A DNA stretch of 64,000 bases from Candidatus Woesearchaeota archaeon (GCA_017608295.1 JAFCGF010000004.1:1-64000), one strand, 5' to 3'; numbered from the stretch's first letter, positions 7,860 through 16,032 are shown. The notes: a model not told the origin generated them from the sequence alone. Program-made: numbers and translations.

Positions 7860-9284
7860 ATGAGTGGCCAAAAGAGGTGGGGAAAAAGCTTTAGCATTCT
7901 GATGCAGGCATATGCTGTTATTGGCTTAAGTGTTATTGTCATGCTTATTCTCTCGTCGACAGGCGCTGCCCCCTCTCTAAAGGAATACATCACACTCGAG
8001 AGCAGAATAACTCCCCTGGTAGACGCTATTCCCGATACATATTCCCTTACCTCGGTGAGCGGGGCTATCGTCGCCGAAGAGCCAGTTAAGGAATCTGAGC
8101 CCGAACCTGTTGTTGAAGTGGTGTTGGAAGAAGAAATCATAGTTAAAGAAGAGCCAGTGATGCCTGAGATTATTCTCGAGTTCGAGCCTGCATCTGCACA
8201 AAGCCTCACCACGCTCGTGACAGCAGACGATGTCACTGTAGGTACACTCACAGTCACGAATCCCGGAAAAGCAGTTACAAATGTCAAGGCATCTATCCTC
8301 TCCCCTGAGGGATTGTATATCCCTGATGAGGTGAGGTTCGGCTCGCTGAAGAGCGGGGAGTCAAGGAGCGAAGAGGTGGTGTTGACCTTCACTGACGCTG
8401 TGCTCGCGAATGTCTCTTTCGAGGTTCCTTTGACCATTGTAGTGGGCTTCGCAGATGACAACAATTTCCTGCATGAGAAGAAAAGTTACTGGACATATCC
8501 TGTACTGAGCCACCGCATCCTCGACAACGCCCCGAAGGGGTATGTGCGCTTCATCCCGAAAAAAGACGTTGTCCTCGAGCAGTACGTGGCACAGCACCTT
8601 GGCGGAGTGCGGGCAAAAGATTCAATTGAGAGCCAGAGGCTGTCTGCGCGGTGGATTTTCGAGAGCCTGCAGACACTCGAGATAGAGGTGCTTCCTGATA
8701 ATCGGAACGAGGCGCGCTTCCCCGCAGAGACCTTGAGTGAGCGAAAGGGCTCTCCCACAGATTTGGCGATTCTCTTTGCCGGGCTGCTGCATCACACTGG
8801 CTTTGACACCGCACTGGTCATCCAGGGCGATGACATCATGGCAGCGTATGTTGACTCACGCGGCTACGTCACTCCTGTGATGGCTGACGCTGAAGATTAC
8901 AACGACGCACTCGACCTCGGCCTGAAGAAGATTATGGAGGCAGAATATGAAGTGCTCCGCCTTGGCGATGGCTGGTCACTATATTCCAGCGCACGCTTTC
9001 CGAGCGGATTGCTTGAATTAGGGGACTGGCCTGCACTTACCCGGCAGAACGGCAGGTGCACATTAGAATATGTGGCTGATGAAGTGACGAGAGCAAAGGT
9101 TCCAGTCCGGCTGTCCAATACTGGAGATGCCCCAGGGCTGGGATGCGTCGGGCTTGTCGCGTATGTCGGCGAGCAGCGCTCAGGCGAGAAGTTCATGTGT
9201 TACGTTGTGAAACCAGGCCAGATGATTGACACTGAATTGACGCATCTTGTCATGGGTGACGACCCAAGCTGCGAAGACCTCTAG
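7860..9284 (+). CDS. Membrane-anchored surface protein with a transglutaminase-like fold lacking its Cys
   Basis: A 474-aa protein. A signal anchor (about 14-36) is followed by a low-complexity Glu/Pro/Val linker, a beta-sandwich of the CARDB/NPCBM-like kind (about 120-210), and a domain that resembles transglutaminase-like folds (around residue 300: RKGSPTDLAILFAGLLHHTG). In active family members the segment is G-x-C-x-D. Here Pro stands where the Cys is expected, so peptide cross-linking or cysteine-protease activity is unlikely. A binding role at the cell surface is inferred. AGGGGAGG before the ATG is a good RBS. Its stop overlaps the 3' end of the opposite-strand methyltransferase gene by 4 nt. 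Confidence 0.6.
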   Translation: MSGQKRWGKSFSILMQAYAVIGLSVIVMLILSSTGAAPSLKEYITLESRITPLVDAIPDTYSLTSVSGAIVAEEPVKESEPEPVVEVVLEEEIIVKEEPVMPEIILEFEPASAQSLTTLVTADDVTVGTLTVTNPGKAVTNVKASILSPEGLYIPDEVRFGSLKSGESRSEEVVLTFTDAVLANVSFEVPLTIVVGFADDNNFLHEKKSYWTYPVLSHRILDNAPKGYVRFIPKKDVVLEQYVAQHLGGVRAKDSIESQRLSARWIFESLQTLEIEVLPDNRNEARFPAETLSERKGSPTDLAILFAGLLHHTGFDTALVIQGDDIMAAYVDSRGYVTPVMADAEDYNDALDLGLKKIMEAEYEVLRLGDGWSLYSSARFPSGLLELGDWPALTRQNGRCTLEYVADEVTRAKVPVRLSNTGDAPGLGCVGLVAYVGEQRSGEKFMCYVVKPGQMIDTELTHLVMGDDPSCEDL

Positions 9285-9988
9285 GGCTTTCTTGCTATAA
9301 GAACATCATACGTGTACTCTTTGGTCTTGGTGCGCTCTTCGACGGTGAAACCCGCGTCTTGCATTATCTCTGCAAGCGAGTCGGCAGAGCCAAGGTGCTC
9401 GTCCAGTCCTCTCCATTCCATGAAGGCATTGTAGGGCTTGCTGAAGCGCTTGAGCATCGGGTGGTTCGAGATGTTTATGAGGTCCTGCGGGATGGGCTCT
9501 GAGAAATACACTCCGCCTGGCTTCAACACCCTGTATGCTTCCTCGAAATACTGCTCCATCATTTCTCCAGGCAGGTGCCTCAGCATCCCCAGGGAAGTGA
9601 CGCAGTCGAAGCTCTCGTCTGGAAAGGGAAGTGAGAGCACATTGCCCTTTGTGAGCGCAATCTGGAGATCTTTCTCAGCGCATTCCTCGAGCTGAGTCTG
9701 GGAGAAGTCGATACCATAGAGTTCGTCGCAGATATTTTCGAGCTCAGCCGAGTACACTCCTGTTCCGCAGCCGCATTCAAGCAGTGTGGCGACTAAGAGA
9801 TTGTGCTCAGTGAGATAGTCCTCGAGGATGCTACGCAAGTCTGCTGCGTACTCTCTCTGGACGCTAAAGAACTCCTCATAATGGGTCCCGAAGCTATCGT
9901 AGAAGTCTTGGGTGGAGTCTGATTTGATTCCAGTATAGACAAACCTCGCAAAGTCAAGAATATCTTTCCAAAGCGAGCCTTCCCCCAT
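9281..9988 (-). CDS. Class I SAM-dependent methyltransferase
   Basis: A 235-aa protein with the Rossmann-type Methyltransf_11 pattern. Motif I is LECGCGTGVYS (around residue 69), the acidic end of strand 2 is GIDFS, motif II is FDCVTSLGMLRHL, and then comes the post-II block YRVLKPGGVYFSEP. The substrate cannot be read from sequence; small molecules, lipids or quinone-like compounds are common for this group. It is transcribed toward the preceding surface-protein gene and divergently from the 10103 gene. Confidence 0.8.
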   Translation of the reverse strand: MGEGSLWKDILDFARFVYTGIKSDSTQDFYDSFGTHYEEFFSVQREYAADLRSILEDYLTEHNLLVATLLECGCGTGVYSAELENICDELYGIDFSQTQLEECAEKDLQIALTKGNVLSLPFPDESFDCVTSLGMLRHLPGEMMEQYFEEAYRVLKPGGVYFSEPIPQDLINISNHPMLKRFSKPYNAFMEWRGLDEHLGSADSLAEIMQDAGFTVEERTKTKEYTYDVLIARKP

Positions 9989-10056
9989 AATAAGGATGGG
10001 AATCTGATGCCCTTTTTTAACATTTTTACCTCATTTTTACAACTTTTTAATAGTAA

Positions 10057-10068
10057 CATTTATATATC
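10057..10068 (+). promoter_or_regulatory. TATA box for the acidic unknown protein
   Basis: CATTTATATATC lies about 40 nt before the ATG at 10103. An in-frame ATG at 10007 lies upstream of this box and is therefore unlikely to be the start. Confidence 0.6.
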
Positions 10069-10102
10069 TAAGAATCTCCTTATAAGTCAGGTGACTATCA
10101 AT

Positions 10103-10951
10103 ATGGCAGAAACTCCAGAAAACAATCTTGCAGGCTCAAATTATGCGGCACAGGTAGACCCCAAAACTGCATATCTTCTTGGAAGAATGGACAGCGGTGG
10201 TTCAAAGGCTGAAACTCCTGCTCCTGAGTTTATTGTAGTGTCCGAAGAGGAGACAGCGCAATACGCAGCTGCACGAACACCAAAAGAGATAACAGACAAG
10301 CTTGAGGCATCTGATAATCCTGCAAAGACACTTGAAGAACTCGCGCTCACTCCTGAGGAACAGAAGCTGGTGGGAAACTCACTTAACCTGAGTTCACTCT
10401 ACGAGATGATTGAAGAATTGACCGCTTTTGGCTTCCCGCAGGAGCCCAGGAACATGGACAAGCACACCCCTGGAGTAAAATCTGTGCTCAAACTCCTAAA
10501 GAAAGAAGTCAAGGCCCGCAAGGATTATGGTAGTATCTTCCAGACAGGAGCAGTGTATGGTGAAGCCGCGAGACTGCAAGATAAAGTGGGTGAATGGGGA
10601 CAGGCACGAATCACCCCCAATCAAGACCCAGCCACCGGAGAGCAGGATGGCTACACCATAGCCATCGCCAGAACCATAGGCATCAACCACACCACTGGCG
10701 CCACCCAGGAGATTGACGTTCCTGAAGAGCTTGCTCCGCCTGAGTTGATAGAGGAGTTGCAGCCGCTGATAGAGCAGTACATCACTGCGTATGAGACCCA
10801 GATGGCGACACAGGGCTCAACCCCTTCAATCCATAGTCAAACCATCGTAGAGAAAGAGCCAGTGGAGCCCATGAAAGACGGAGGCAAAGGGAGAGGCGCA
10901 GGCGGCCTCGCTACACTGGTGGGCGGCACGAACGACAAAGGACCAGGTTAG
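10103..10951 (+). CDS. Acidic protein of unknown function
   Basis: A 282-aa soluble protein with no recognised domain. The first 70 residues are low-complexity and rich in Ala, Glu and Pro. A middle part looks helical (LSSLYEMIEELTAFGF). A following segment with GYTIAIARTIGINHTTGAT looks beta-structured. The tail is Gly-rich (GGKGRGAGGLATLVGG) and probably disordered. The start was chosen from the TATA box. A T-rich terminator follows. The function is unknown. Confidence 0.65.
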   Translation: MAETPENNLAGSNYAAQVDPKTAYLLGRMDSGGSKAETPAPEFIVVSEEETAQYAAARTPKEITDKLEASDNPAKTLEELALTPEEQKLVGNSLNLSSLYEMIEELTAFGFPQEPRNMDKHTPGVKSVLKLLKKEVKARKDYGSIFQTGAVYGEAARLQDKVGEWGQARITPNQDPATGEQDGYTIAIARTIGINHTTGATQEIDVPEELAPPELIEELQPLIEQYITAYETQMATQGSTPSIHSQTIVEKEPVEPMKDGGKGRGAGGLATLVGGTNDKGPG

Positions 10952-10981
10952 ACCTCAGCATTGCACTAGGCTAAACCCCAG

Positions 10982-11000
10982 CTTTTTCTTTTTTATTTTT
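10982..11000 (+). terminator. T-rich terminator between convergent genes
   Basis: The TTTTTCTTTTTTATTTTTT tract lies 30 nt after the stop of the upstream gene and just before the 3' end of the opposite-strand methyltransferase gene. Confidence 0.55.
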
Positions 11001-12104
11001 TCACTTCTTCAGCTGAAGTTCTACTACAGCCTCTATATGATTAGTCTGGGGAAACATATCGAACAGCGCTGCGCTCGCCAAGTCATACTTTGATAAGCGC
11101 TTGATATCTAATGCAAGGCGCCTCACATTGCACGAGACATACACTATCTTCTCAGGCTCCAGGTCCTTCAGCTGGAACAATGCGCGGGGGTCCATCCCTG
11201 AGCGGGGAGGATCTGTGACTACAACAAGCGGCTCAGCAAGCTTCAGCCGGCCGATCTGCTCTGCCCCTAATCTCATCGCAGTGGCATTCCCAATAGCGTT
11301 CGCGGTGATATTACGCTGAGCAGCGTCCACGCAGCCCTGGAAGGACTCGACCATCGTGACGCTGTCAAAGCTATCCGCATTGACGATGCCAAACGTACCG
11401 ACTCCTGCATACAGGTCGAGGAGGTGCATCCCTTTTGAGCCCTTAAGCAGTTCGTGGCAATACGCCTGCATCTTCTCTGCCACGAGATGATTGTTCTGGA
11501 AGAAGCCCTGCACATTGTACTCAAACACCTTGCCGAGATACTTCGCCCTGAGCCATTCATCGCCCTTTACGCAGAAGAACTCCTCTGAGATGCTCTGGTC
11601 GCTCTTTGCAGGGCAGGACGTGACAGTGAGTGTGTCTGCCGATGTTCCAGATGCAAATGACTTCACTCTCTCTACTGCATCGCCAAAGCCGCTTGAATCA
11701 CTGTTCAGCACGAGCGATACTGAGCTGCATTCATGGCCTGTGCGGATGACTGCATACTTGTACGTTCCTGTGTGATGCCTGAGATGGAATGAATCAGCTT
11801 CTGAAAAGAAATCGCGCACTTCCGCCAGCAGCGCATTCACTCTCTCCTCTGCAATAGGGCATCTATCGACATCCACAACCTTCTGCCATTTGCCCTTCTG
11901 CCTCAGCCCAAGCCCGGAAGGATGGAACACGAAATCCATTCGGTTCCTATAGCCAAAGGCTTTTTCGGAATGAATTGTGATATCTTCAGTATTCAGAACC
12001 TGGGAAAGGCGCTTTTTCTTGTTCTCGAGCTGCAGCTCATAGTCAATATGCTGGCTAGAGCAGCCACCGCACCTTCCAAAATAGGGGCAAAGAGCATCAG
12101 CCAT
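11001..12104 (-). CDS. RNA uracil-5 methyltransferase, TrmA/RlmD family
   Basis: A 367-aa member of the m5U methyltransferase family. An N-terminal iron-sulfur motif (LCPYFGRCGGCSSQ) gives Cys ligands. The catalytic domain has the SAM motif LLDLYAGVGTFGI, the TDPPRSGMDPR motif, and VYVSCN with the catalytic Cys. There is no TRAM-like N-terminal domain of useful size. Archaeal homologues methylate U54 of tRNA or 23S rRNA uridines, and the exact site is not decided here. The ATG at 12104 is preferred over the in-frame TTG at 12116 because a TTTTTAAC box lies 25-30 nt upstream. Confidence 0.88.
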   Translation of the reverse strand: MADALCPYFGRCGGCSSQHIDYELQLENKKKRLSQVLNTEDITIHSEKAFGYRNRMDFVFHPSGLGLRQKGKWQKVVDVDRCPIAEERVNALLAEVRDFFSEADSFHLRHHTGTYKYAVIRTGHECSSVSLVLNSDSSGFGDAVERVKSFASGTSADTLTVTSCPAKSDQSISEEFFCVKGDEWLRAKYLGKVFEYNVQGFFQNNHLVAEKMQAYCHELLKGSKGMHLLDLYAGVGTFGIVNADSFDSVTMVESFQGCVDAAQRNITANAIGNATAMRLGAEQIGRLKLAEPLVVVTDPPRSGMDPRALFQLKDLEPEKIVYVSCNVRRLALDIKRLSKYDLASAALFDMFPQTNHIEAVVELQLKK

Positions 12105-12137
12105 AGAACAAGGCAACTGCCTTTCTGTTAAAAATGT

Positions 12138-12452
12138 TTACTCATTGGGTCGGTCTGGTGCGATAGGCATCTTGTACGGGCTCTTGTTGACCTCTTCGGT
12201 CAGCTCGTAGTCAGGGTTGCCCTCATCGTCGTACACGCGGCGCCAGTACCATCTAGGGGGTTTATGGACTGTGTGCTTCACACCAGTCTGAACAAATCGC
12301 TCAAGGCCCCTTTCAATCTCGAGAAGGTCATCGAGCAGCCCGCCATCAATTGGCCAGTTACCGCCTGCAAGGTCCCAGTCCCATTCCTCGGTCATGCGCT
12401 TAATCATCGCTGCAGATTCGCGCTCGACCTCCTTTATGTCTGTTTCATCCAT
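12138..12452 (-). CDS. Small acidic protein of unknown function
   Basis: A 104-aa protein with many Trp, Asp and Glu (for example EEWDWDLAGGNWPIDGGLL and PPRWYWRRVYDDEGN). No transmembrane segment or known motif. A TATA-like CTTTAAATATA lies at about 12487-12497 on the minus strand, with GGAGAGG as RBS in the leader. The leader also carries a perfect CCTCC/GGAGG hairpin. The function is unknown. Confidence 0.6.
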   Translation of the reverse strand: MDETDIKEVERESAAMIKRMTEEWDWDLAGGNWPIDGGLLDDLLEIERGLERFVQTGVKHTVHKPPRWYWRRVYDDEGNPDYELTEEVNKSPYKMPIAPDRPNE

Positions 12453-12688
12453 GATTATCAGCCTCTCCCCGCCTCCGTGATGGAGGTTATATTTAAAGCT
12501 ATCGGAATGTGCGTTCTATTTGTATATTAAATTTTTGGTCATATTAGTGTATTTTTCCATTTAGTACACATTTCCCCCTGAGGGCTGCCTCTAAACCCTA
12601 TTTTGAGTGGTGGAAAAAAATACTTGTCACAACTACACAGTAATACTAAATAGAAACATTCTTAAATCAGAGCAGTTTTTATTCTCTT
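12453..12688. other. Divergent intergenic region
   Basis: This 236-nt AT-rich gap holds a CCTCC-GTGAT-GGAGG hairpin (about 12473-12487), the minus-strand promoter of the preceding small gene, and a TTCTTAAATC box about 27 nt before the ATG at 12689. I see no convincing ORF or RNA in the rest. Confidence 0.45.
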
Positions 12689-13360
12689 ATGGGAGACTTG
12701 CTTGACATCTGCCAGGAAGAGTACGAGAGATTCCTTCCCCTGGTGGAAGAATCTGCCGGCATAAGCCTCTCACACCTCCACCTCATGGAGGTTGACGATT
12801 ATCTCGACTACATCGAGGAGCAGAGGCAGTTCACTAACGAGCGCATGATGAGTTGTTACTATACACCCTGCAGGTACAATCACGGCTCCAGATGGGGTGT
12901 GGACAGGGATGTGATTGTCGTCAATCCGCAGGTGATGGAACAGAGAGGGGTGGATCCTAGATATATCATGATACACGAACTCAGCCACGCTGCCCATGGT
13001 AAACTTGAAAGCGAATACTTCTCTGAAGCAGACGGCGAGACGTTCATCGCATTCACAGAGGGATTCGCTCTCTTCTTTCAGACGCACTGTGTCCCTGGGC
13101 TTAATGACGAGCTCCAGCAGTACTCGAAAGACCTGGCAATAGGATTGCTGCTCGCCGACGATGTAGGAAAGTCAAATCACATCATAGCAGGATTCTCCTT
13201 CCCCAGATTCAAGTTTAGAGGCTACTCGTTCTTCAAGAGGACAACAGACCTGATGCACTCCCAAGATTATGCCTTCGAGATGCTCAAGAAGCCCCCTGAA
13301 GACTGGCTCGAGATTCTTCATCCCATGTATTACCTTGAAAGGGTGGCTGGCGATGAGTGA
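12689..13360 (+). CDS. Zincin with EGFA motif, isolated member of the 46621-49680 family
   Basis: A 223-aa protein with no signal peptide. MIHELSHAAHG (around residue 93) gives the HExxH zinc site, and TEGFALFF about 27 residues on gives the third Glu ligand. The C-terminal block GYSFFKR ... KKPPEDW ... HPMYYLERV matches the GYxFF/PP/Y block of the four tandem zincins 34 kb away, so it is a fifth and more divergent family member. The natural substrate is unknown. Its stop overlaps the start of the next gene by 8 nt, so the two are probably translated together. Confidence 0.75.
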   Translation: MGDLLDICQEEYERFLPLVEESAGISLSHLHLMEVDDYLDYIEEQRQFTNERMMSCYYTPCRYNHGSRWGVDRDVIVVNPQVMEQRGVDPRYIMIHELSHAAHGKLESEYFSEADGETFIAFTEGFALFFQTHCVPGLNDELQQYSKDLAIGLLLADDVGKSNHIIAGFSFPRFKFRGYSFFKRTTDLMHSQDYAFEMLKKPPEDWLEILHPMYYLERVAGDE

Positions 13361-13895
13361 AGAATATAGGGGATTCATAACCTACTGCTTCAGCGACTGG
13401 GAAGCAGACTCTTTTAAACGCGCCCCAATGAAAATCAGGGACGGTGAGCGCTCTGAGGTACCCCAGCATGGCTCTCTTGAAGGGCTTGTCGAGGGCGAGG
13501 ATTATTATCTCAAGCCAGACCCGGATTTTGATGAATTGACCTACGGCATCTGCCACAGGAAGCTACGGGAGAAAATTCAGCCAGGCGACTATCTCTTCTT
13601 CAGGACTAATCACCGAGACCAGCAGTTCATCATAGGCTACTTCCGCGTTGCGGACAAGGTAGAGGGAGACAGAGGGCCAGTGCTTATCGCTGACCCAGAG
13701 CGCTCACGCTGTATTGACTTTGATTTCAAATTGAGCGAGGACAACTGGGATGTTGTCGAGACTCTGAATCCCCGCGCCAAGGGCAGATACGACTCAGAAC
13801 GCGCTGACAGCCGCAATATGATGGCTCTCGGCAGAAACTACCTCATCCTCGACCAGGAAAAGACAGATTACCTTCTTGGGCTGCTTCAGGACTAG
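13353..13895 (+). CDS. Unknown protein, possible EVE/PUA-like fold
   Basis: A 180-aa protein starting at the ATG inside the end of the zincin gene. The central block GDYLFFRTNHRDQQFIIGYFRV resembles the pattern of EVE/PUA-like and related modified-base-binding folds, where a strand G-D-x-hhh-Y is followed by a strand with G-x-a-x-h. This is a weak similarity judged by eye. It is rich in Arg and Asp and has no membrane segment. The overlap with the zincin gene implies a shared transcript. It may help choose or protect that protein's target; this is speculation. Confidence 0.55.
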   Translation: MSEEYRGFITYCFSDWEADSFKRAPMKIRDGERSEVPQHGSLEGLVEGEDYYLKPDPDFDELTYGICHRKLREKIQPGDYLFFRTNHRDQQFIIGYFRVADKVEGDRGPVLIADPERSRCIDFDFKLSEDNWDVVETLNPRAKGRYDSERADSRNMMALGRNYLILDQEKTDYLLGLLQD

Positions 13896-14896
13896 CTGAA
13901 GGAACTTCCGCCCAATTCTTCGTAGAGCTGCAGTATGCGCTCTCCTGCCCTTGGGGTCAGGGGGAACGCGCCCATCTGCTCGCAGCAGGCTGCCCCTGCA
14001 GCATTGGCGAGCTTTGCGCAGTCTTCTAATGAGAGGCTGTTGACAAGGCCTGTTATGAACCCTCCGAGGAAGGCATCTCCTGCTCCGGTGGTGTCGACTG
14101 GCTTGATTTCAGCGACCTCTGCTGTGAAGCTCTCTCCCCTGCCGCACACAGCGCAGCCATTCTTTCCGTCTGTGATTGCGCAGATCTTGTTTGGGTTTCC
14201 CCTGCCGAAGCGCTTCACCATATCCTCTGCCAGCTCCAGCGCGTTTATCATCCCAGGAAAGAAGTCCATCGCTGCCTCTTTCGTCGGCTTAATGATGTCT
14301 GCAAGCTCAAGTATCTCCAGGAGCTCTTCCTCAGTCCCGAGCTTCGCCACCTCGACAACATAGTGTGGAGGCAGGTCAAGGTCTACGATAGTAAGTCTGT
14401 TATTGCTTTTTGCTGTCTTCAGGACATGAAGCACAGTGGAAAGCGGGAGCTGCGAAATCTCTGTGGACACGGCCTTCGCGCTTTTCAAATAATCCTCATG
14501 CTGGCTCACAAAATCAGCATGGGTCTCGTTTATCGCAGCAGGTGCCATATAAATCGCACGCTCACCCTTTCCATCAACGAATATGACAGTGAAATTCGAC
14601 GATGAGCCGTCAAGAGTGATGTGCGAGGAATCGATGCCGAATTCTTTCATCGCAGAGCGCATCATCTTTCCATAGGCATCATCTGCCTGCTTCGCGAGCA
14701 GCCCGGTTTTTATACCGAGGACTGAAGCCCATCCAAGGTGGTTGAGCGTGACGCCGCCTATGAGTTCCTTCATCATCGCGCCAGGAGCGTGCGGCACGAG
14801 GTTCCTTTTCGCCTCAGGCCCAGCGATGCCGTCAGCGCGGTACACCACGTCGATGTTATTGCTTCCGACACCAATGACAACTGGATTCTTTAACAT
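13892..14896 (-). CDS. PfkB-family carbohydrate or nucleoside kinase
   Basis: A 334-aa ribokinase-superfamily protein. An N-terminal sugar-binding Gly region contains GGVTLNHLGWASVLG. The C-terminal PfkB signature is DTTGAGDAFLGGF, with the catalytic Asp in GAGD and the anion hole. Members phosphorylate sugars, nucleosides or vitamins with ATP; the substrate cannot be named. It converges with the upstream gene (4-nt overlap). A minus-strand ATTATAAAC box about 30 nt before the start supports a leaderless mRNA. Confidence 0.85.
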   Translation of the reverse strand: MLKNPVVIGVGSNNIDVVYRADGIAGPEAKRNLVPHAPGAMMKELIGGVTLNHLGWASVLGIKTGLLAKQADDAYGKMMRSAMKEFGIDSSHITLDGSSSNFTVIFVDGKGERAIYMAPAAINETHADFVSQHEDYLKSAKAVSTEISQLPLSTVLHVLKTAKSNNRLTIVDLDLPPHYVVEVAKLGTEEELLEILELADIIKPTKEAAMDFFPGMINALELAEDMVKRFGRGNPNKICAITDGKNGCAVCGRGESFTAEVAEIKPVDTTGAGDAFLGGFITGLVNSLSLEDCAKLANAAGAACCEQMGAFPLTPRAGERILQLYEELGGSSFS

Positions 14897-14978
14897 GCTC
14901 CTCGAGAATGAATCCCTCGTTTATAATGCTATCGCGCAATAACTCTTCCCATATCTTTTCCGTCTGTAGGGGGCATAC

Positions 14979-15054
14979 ACTTATAAATGAAATCCAGTTC
15001 ATCGAGTATACTGAGCCTTTTAAAGGGTTCAGAGAAATAAAGGAAGTAAACAAA
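14979..15054 (+). promoter_or_regulatory. Promoter and structured 5' leader, zinc-ribbon copy 1
   Basis: The ACTTATAAAT TATA box (14979-14988) is followed by a leader of about 45 nt. The leader has a 7-bp hairpin CTGAGCC/GGTTCAG (15011-15017 with 15026-15032), then AAATAAAGGAAG as RBS before the ATG. The same layout recurs in front of copy 2 with base-pair changes on both sides of the stem. Confidence 0.6.
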
Positions 15055-15219
15055 ATGGATAGAGACTTTAAGCCCAGGCGAGATTTCGACCGAGGGCCCC
15101 GCGAAATGCACAAAGCAACATGCGCCGAGTGCGGACAAGAATGTGAAGTTCCCTTCAAACCGGACGGAAGTAGGCCGGTTTATTGTAGGGACTGTTTCCA
15201 GAAGCGCAGGCGGTTTTAG
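15055..15219 (+). CDS. CxxC-x17-CxxC zinc-ribbon protein, copy 1
   Basis: A 54-aa protein. A basic Arg/Asp N-terminus (MDRDFKPRRDFDRGPREM) is followed by CAEC, exactly 17 residues, then CRDC, and a basic end (QKRRRF). The spacing is that of the CxxC-x17-CxxC family of small zinc-binding proteins, often linked with RNA or translation but without a settled function. The start is set by the RBS GGAAG and by the match to copy 2. An in-frame upstream start at 14908 would run through the promoter and is rejected. Confidence 0.85.
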   Translation: MDRDFKPRRDFDRGPREMHKATCAECGQECEVPFKPDGSRPVYCRDCFQKRRRF

Positions 15220-15296
15220 GAAAGAGTAAACCCTGCGCGGTTCGTTCTACGCAAAGACCTAAGCGTGAGACGGTACCTAGTGTGAGCTTTACTCTT
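15220..15296 (+). ncRNA. Conserved 3' element after zinc-ribbon copy 1
   Basis: This 77-nt stretch begins at the stop codon and is closed by a perfect 9-bp helix AAGAGTAAA (15222-15230) and TTTACTCTT (15288-15296). About 70 nt of it recur after copy 2 with few changes. It may be a structured 3' UTR, a processed RNA or a terminator. No tRNA or C/D-box motif was seen. Confidence 0.45.
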
Positions 15297-15326
15297 GATA
15301 GACTAGCCCTAATAAAGCAGAGATAT

Positions 15327-15398
15327 ACTTATAAATGAAAGATGGTTCATTGAGTATACTGAATCATAGGATTCAGAGAAATAAAGGAAGTAAAAAAA
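15327..15398 (+). promoter_or_regulatory. Promoter and structured 5' leader, zinc-ribbon copy 2
   Basis: ACTTATAAAT (15327-15336) is followed by a hairpin CTGAATC/GATTCAG (15359-15365 with 15370-15376, loop ATAG) and the same AAATAAAGGAAG RBS. Relative to copy 1, one stem pair changed from C-G to T-A and one from G-T to A-T, so pairing is kept. Confidence 0.6.
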
Positions 15399-15563
15399 AT
15401 GGATAGAGACTTTAGGCCCAGGCGAGATTTTGATCGCGGGCCCCGCGAGATGCACAAGGCAACATGCGCCGAGTGCGGACAGGAATGCGAAGTACCGTTC
15501 AAGCCGGACGGGCGCAGGCCAATCTACTGTAGCGACTGTTTCAAGAAGCGCAGGCGGTTTTAG
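15399..15563 (+). CDS. CxxC-x17-CxxC zinc-ribbon protein, copy 2
   Basis: A 54-aa protein nearly identical to copy 1, with only a few substitutions (for example R6 for K6, and CSDC with FKKRRRF at the end). All four Cys and the x17 spacing are kept. Most DNA differences between the copies are at silent positions, so the duplication is old enough to diverge and both proteins are under selection. The genes are 179 nt apart and each has its own promoter, leader hairpin and 3' element. The role is unknown; nucleic-acid binding is likely from the basic ends. Confidence 0.85.
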   Translation: MDRDFRPRRDFDRGPREMHKATCAECGQECEVPFKPDGRRPIYCSDCFKKRRRF

Positions 15564-15633
15564 GAAAGAGTAAACCCTGCGCGGCTCGTTCTGCGCAAAG
15601 ACCTAAGCGTAAGACGTTACCTAGTGTGAGCTT
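15564..15633 (+). ncRNA. Conserved 3' element after zinc-ribbon copy 2
   Basis: It repeats the element after copy 1 from the stop codon to GTGAGCTT with about six substitutions. One change turns the TGCGC hairpin arm partner from ACGCA to GCGCA and so completes that stem. The closing helix is weaker here: AAG-TAAA can pair with TTTACTT just downstream (about 15640-15650) if AG is bulged. Confidence 0.4.
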
Positions 15634-15669
15634 GATTATCTTTTACTTACACCATAGCAAACGTCGCGC

Positions 15670-16014
15670 ATGAAACAAAGGTTTTTAGATAGCTCAAGCT
15701 TTCCTCTGGGCATGGGGCAGCTGGAATGCGAGGTTCTGGAATCTGTGTTCAAGGTAAACGGAGATGCGTTCAGCAAGCTTGTGCAGGAAGTGTACGGGCA
15801 GGAGGATTATTGGATTAGTGCTGATGAGCTGCTTAACAGCGGAGATGTGATTCTTTACGAGGGCATTTCAGGCGTTCATGATAACTGGGGAGAGGGGCGC
15901 ATCACTGAATTCAAGGACAGGGGACATTACAACCATCTTGCCCGCACACTATTAGAAGACCTGTGCAAGGAAGGGTACATTGAGCCAGGAGACTACCTCA
16001 TAAACGCACACTGA
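15670..16014 (+). CDS. Small acidic protein of unknown function
   Basis: A 114-aa soluble protein. No membrane segment or metal motif. It has an even mix of charged residues and Gly turns (DVILYEGISGVHDNWGEGRI) and a helical C-terminal third that ends GYIEPGDYLINAH. No family recognised. It follows the duplicated zinc-ribbon genes but lacks their flanking elements. Confidence 0.6.
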   Translation: MKQRFLDSSSFPLGMGQLECEVLESVFKVNGDAFSKLVQEVYGQEDYWISADELLNSGDVILYEGISGVHDNWGEGRITEFKDRGHYNHLARTLLEDLCKEGYIEPGDYLINAH

Positions 16015-16032
16015 CATTCCAGATTCTGGAAA

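Noticed and set aside
10007..10102. N-terminal extension of the 10103 gene
   Set aside because: The extra 32 codons contain the TATA box and read as AT-rich non-coding sequence.
14908..15054. 103-aa ORF including zinc-ribbon copy 1
   Set aside because: The upstream part runs through the TATA box and leader hairpin, and copy 2 has no matching extension.
14979..15650. Zinc-ribbon duplication as a mobile element
   Set aside because: There is no transposase, terminal inverted repeat or target duplication; gene, leader and tail are a simple tandem duplication.
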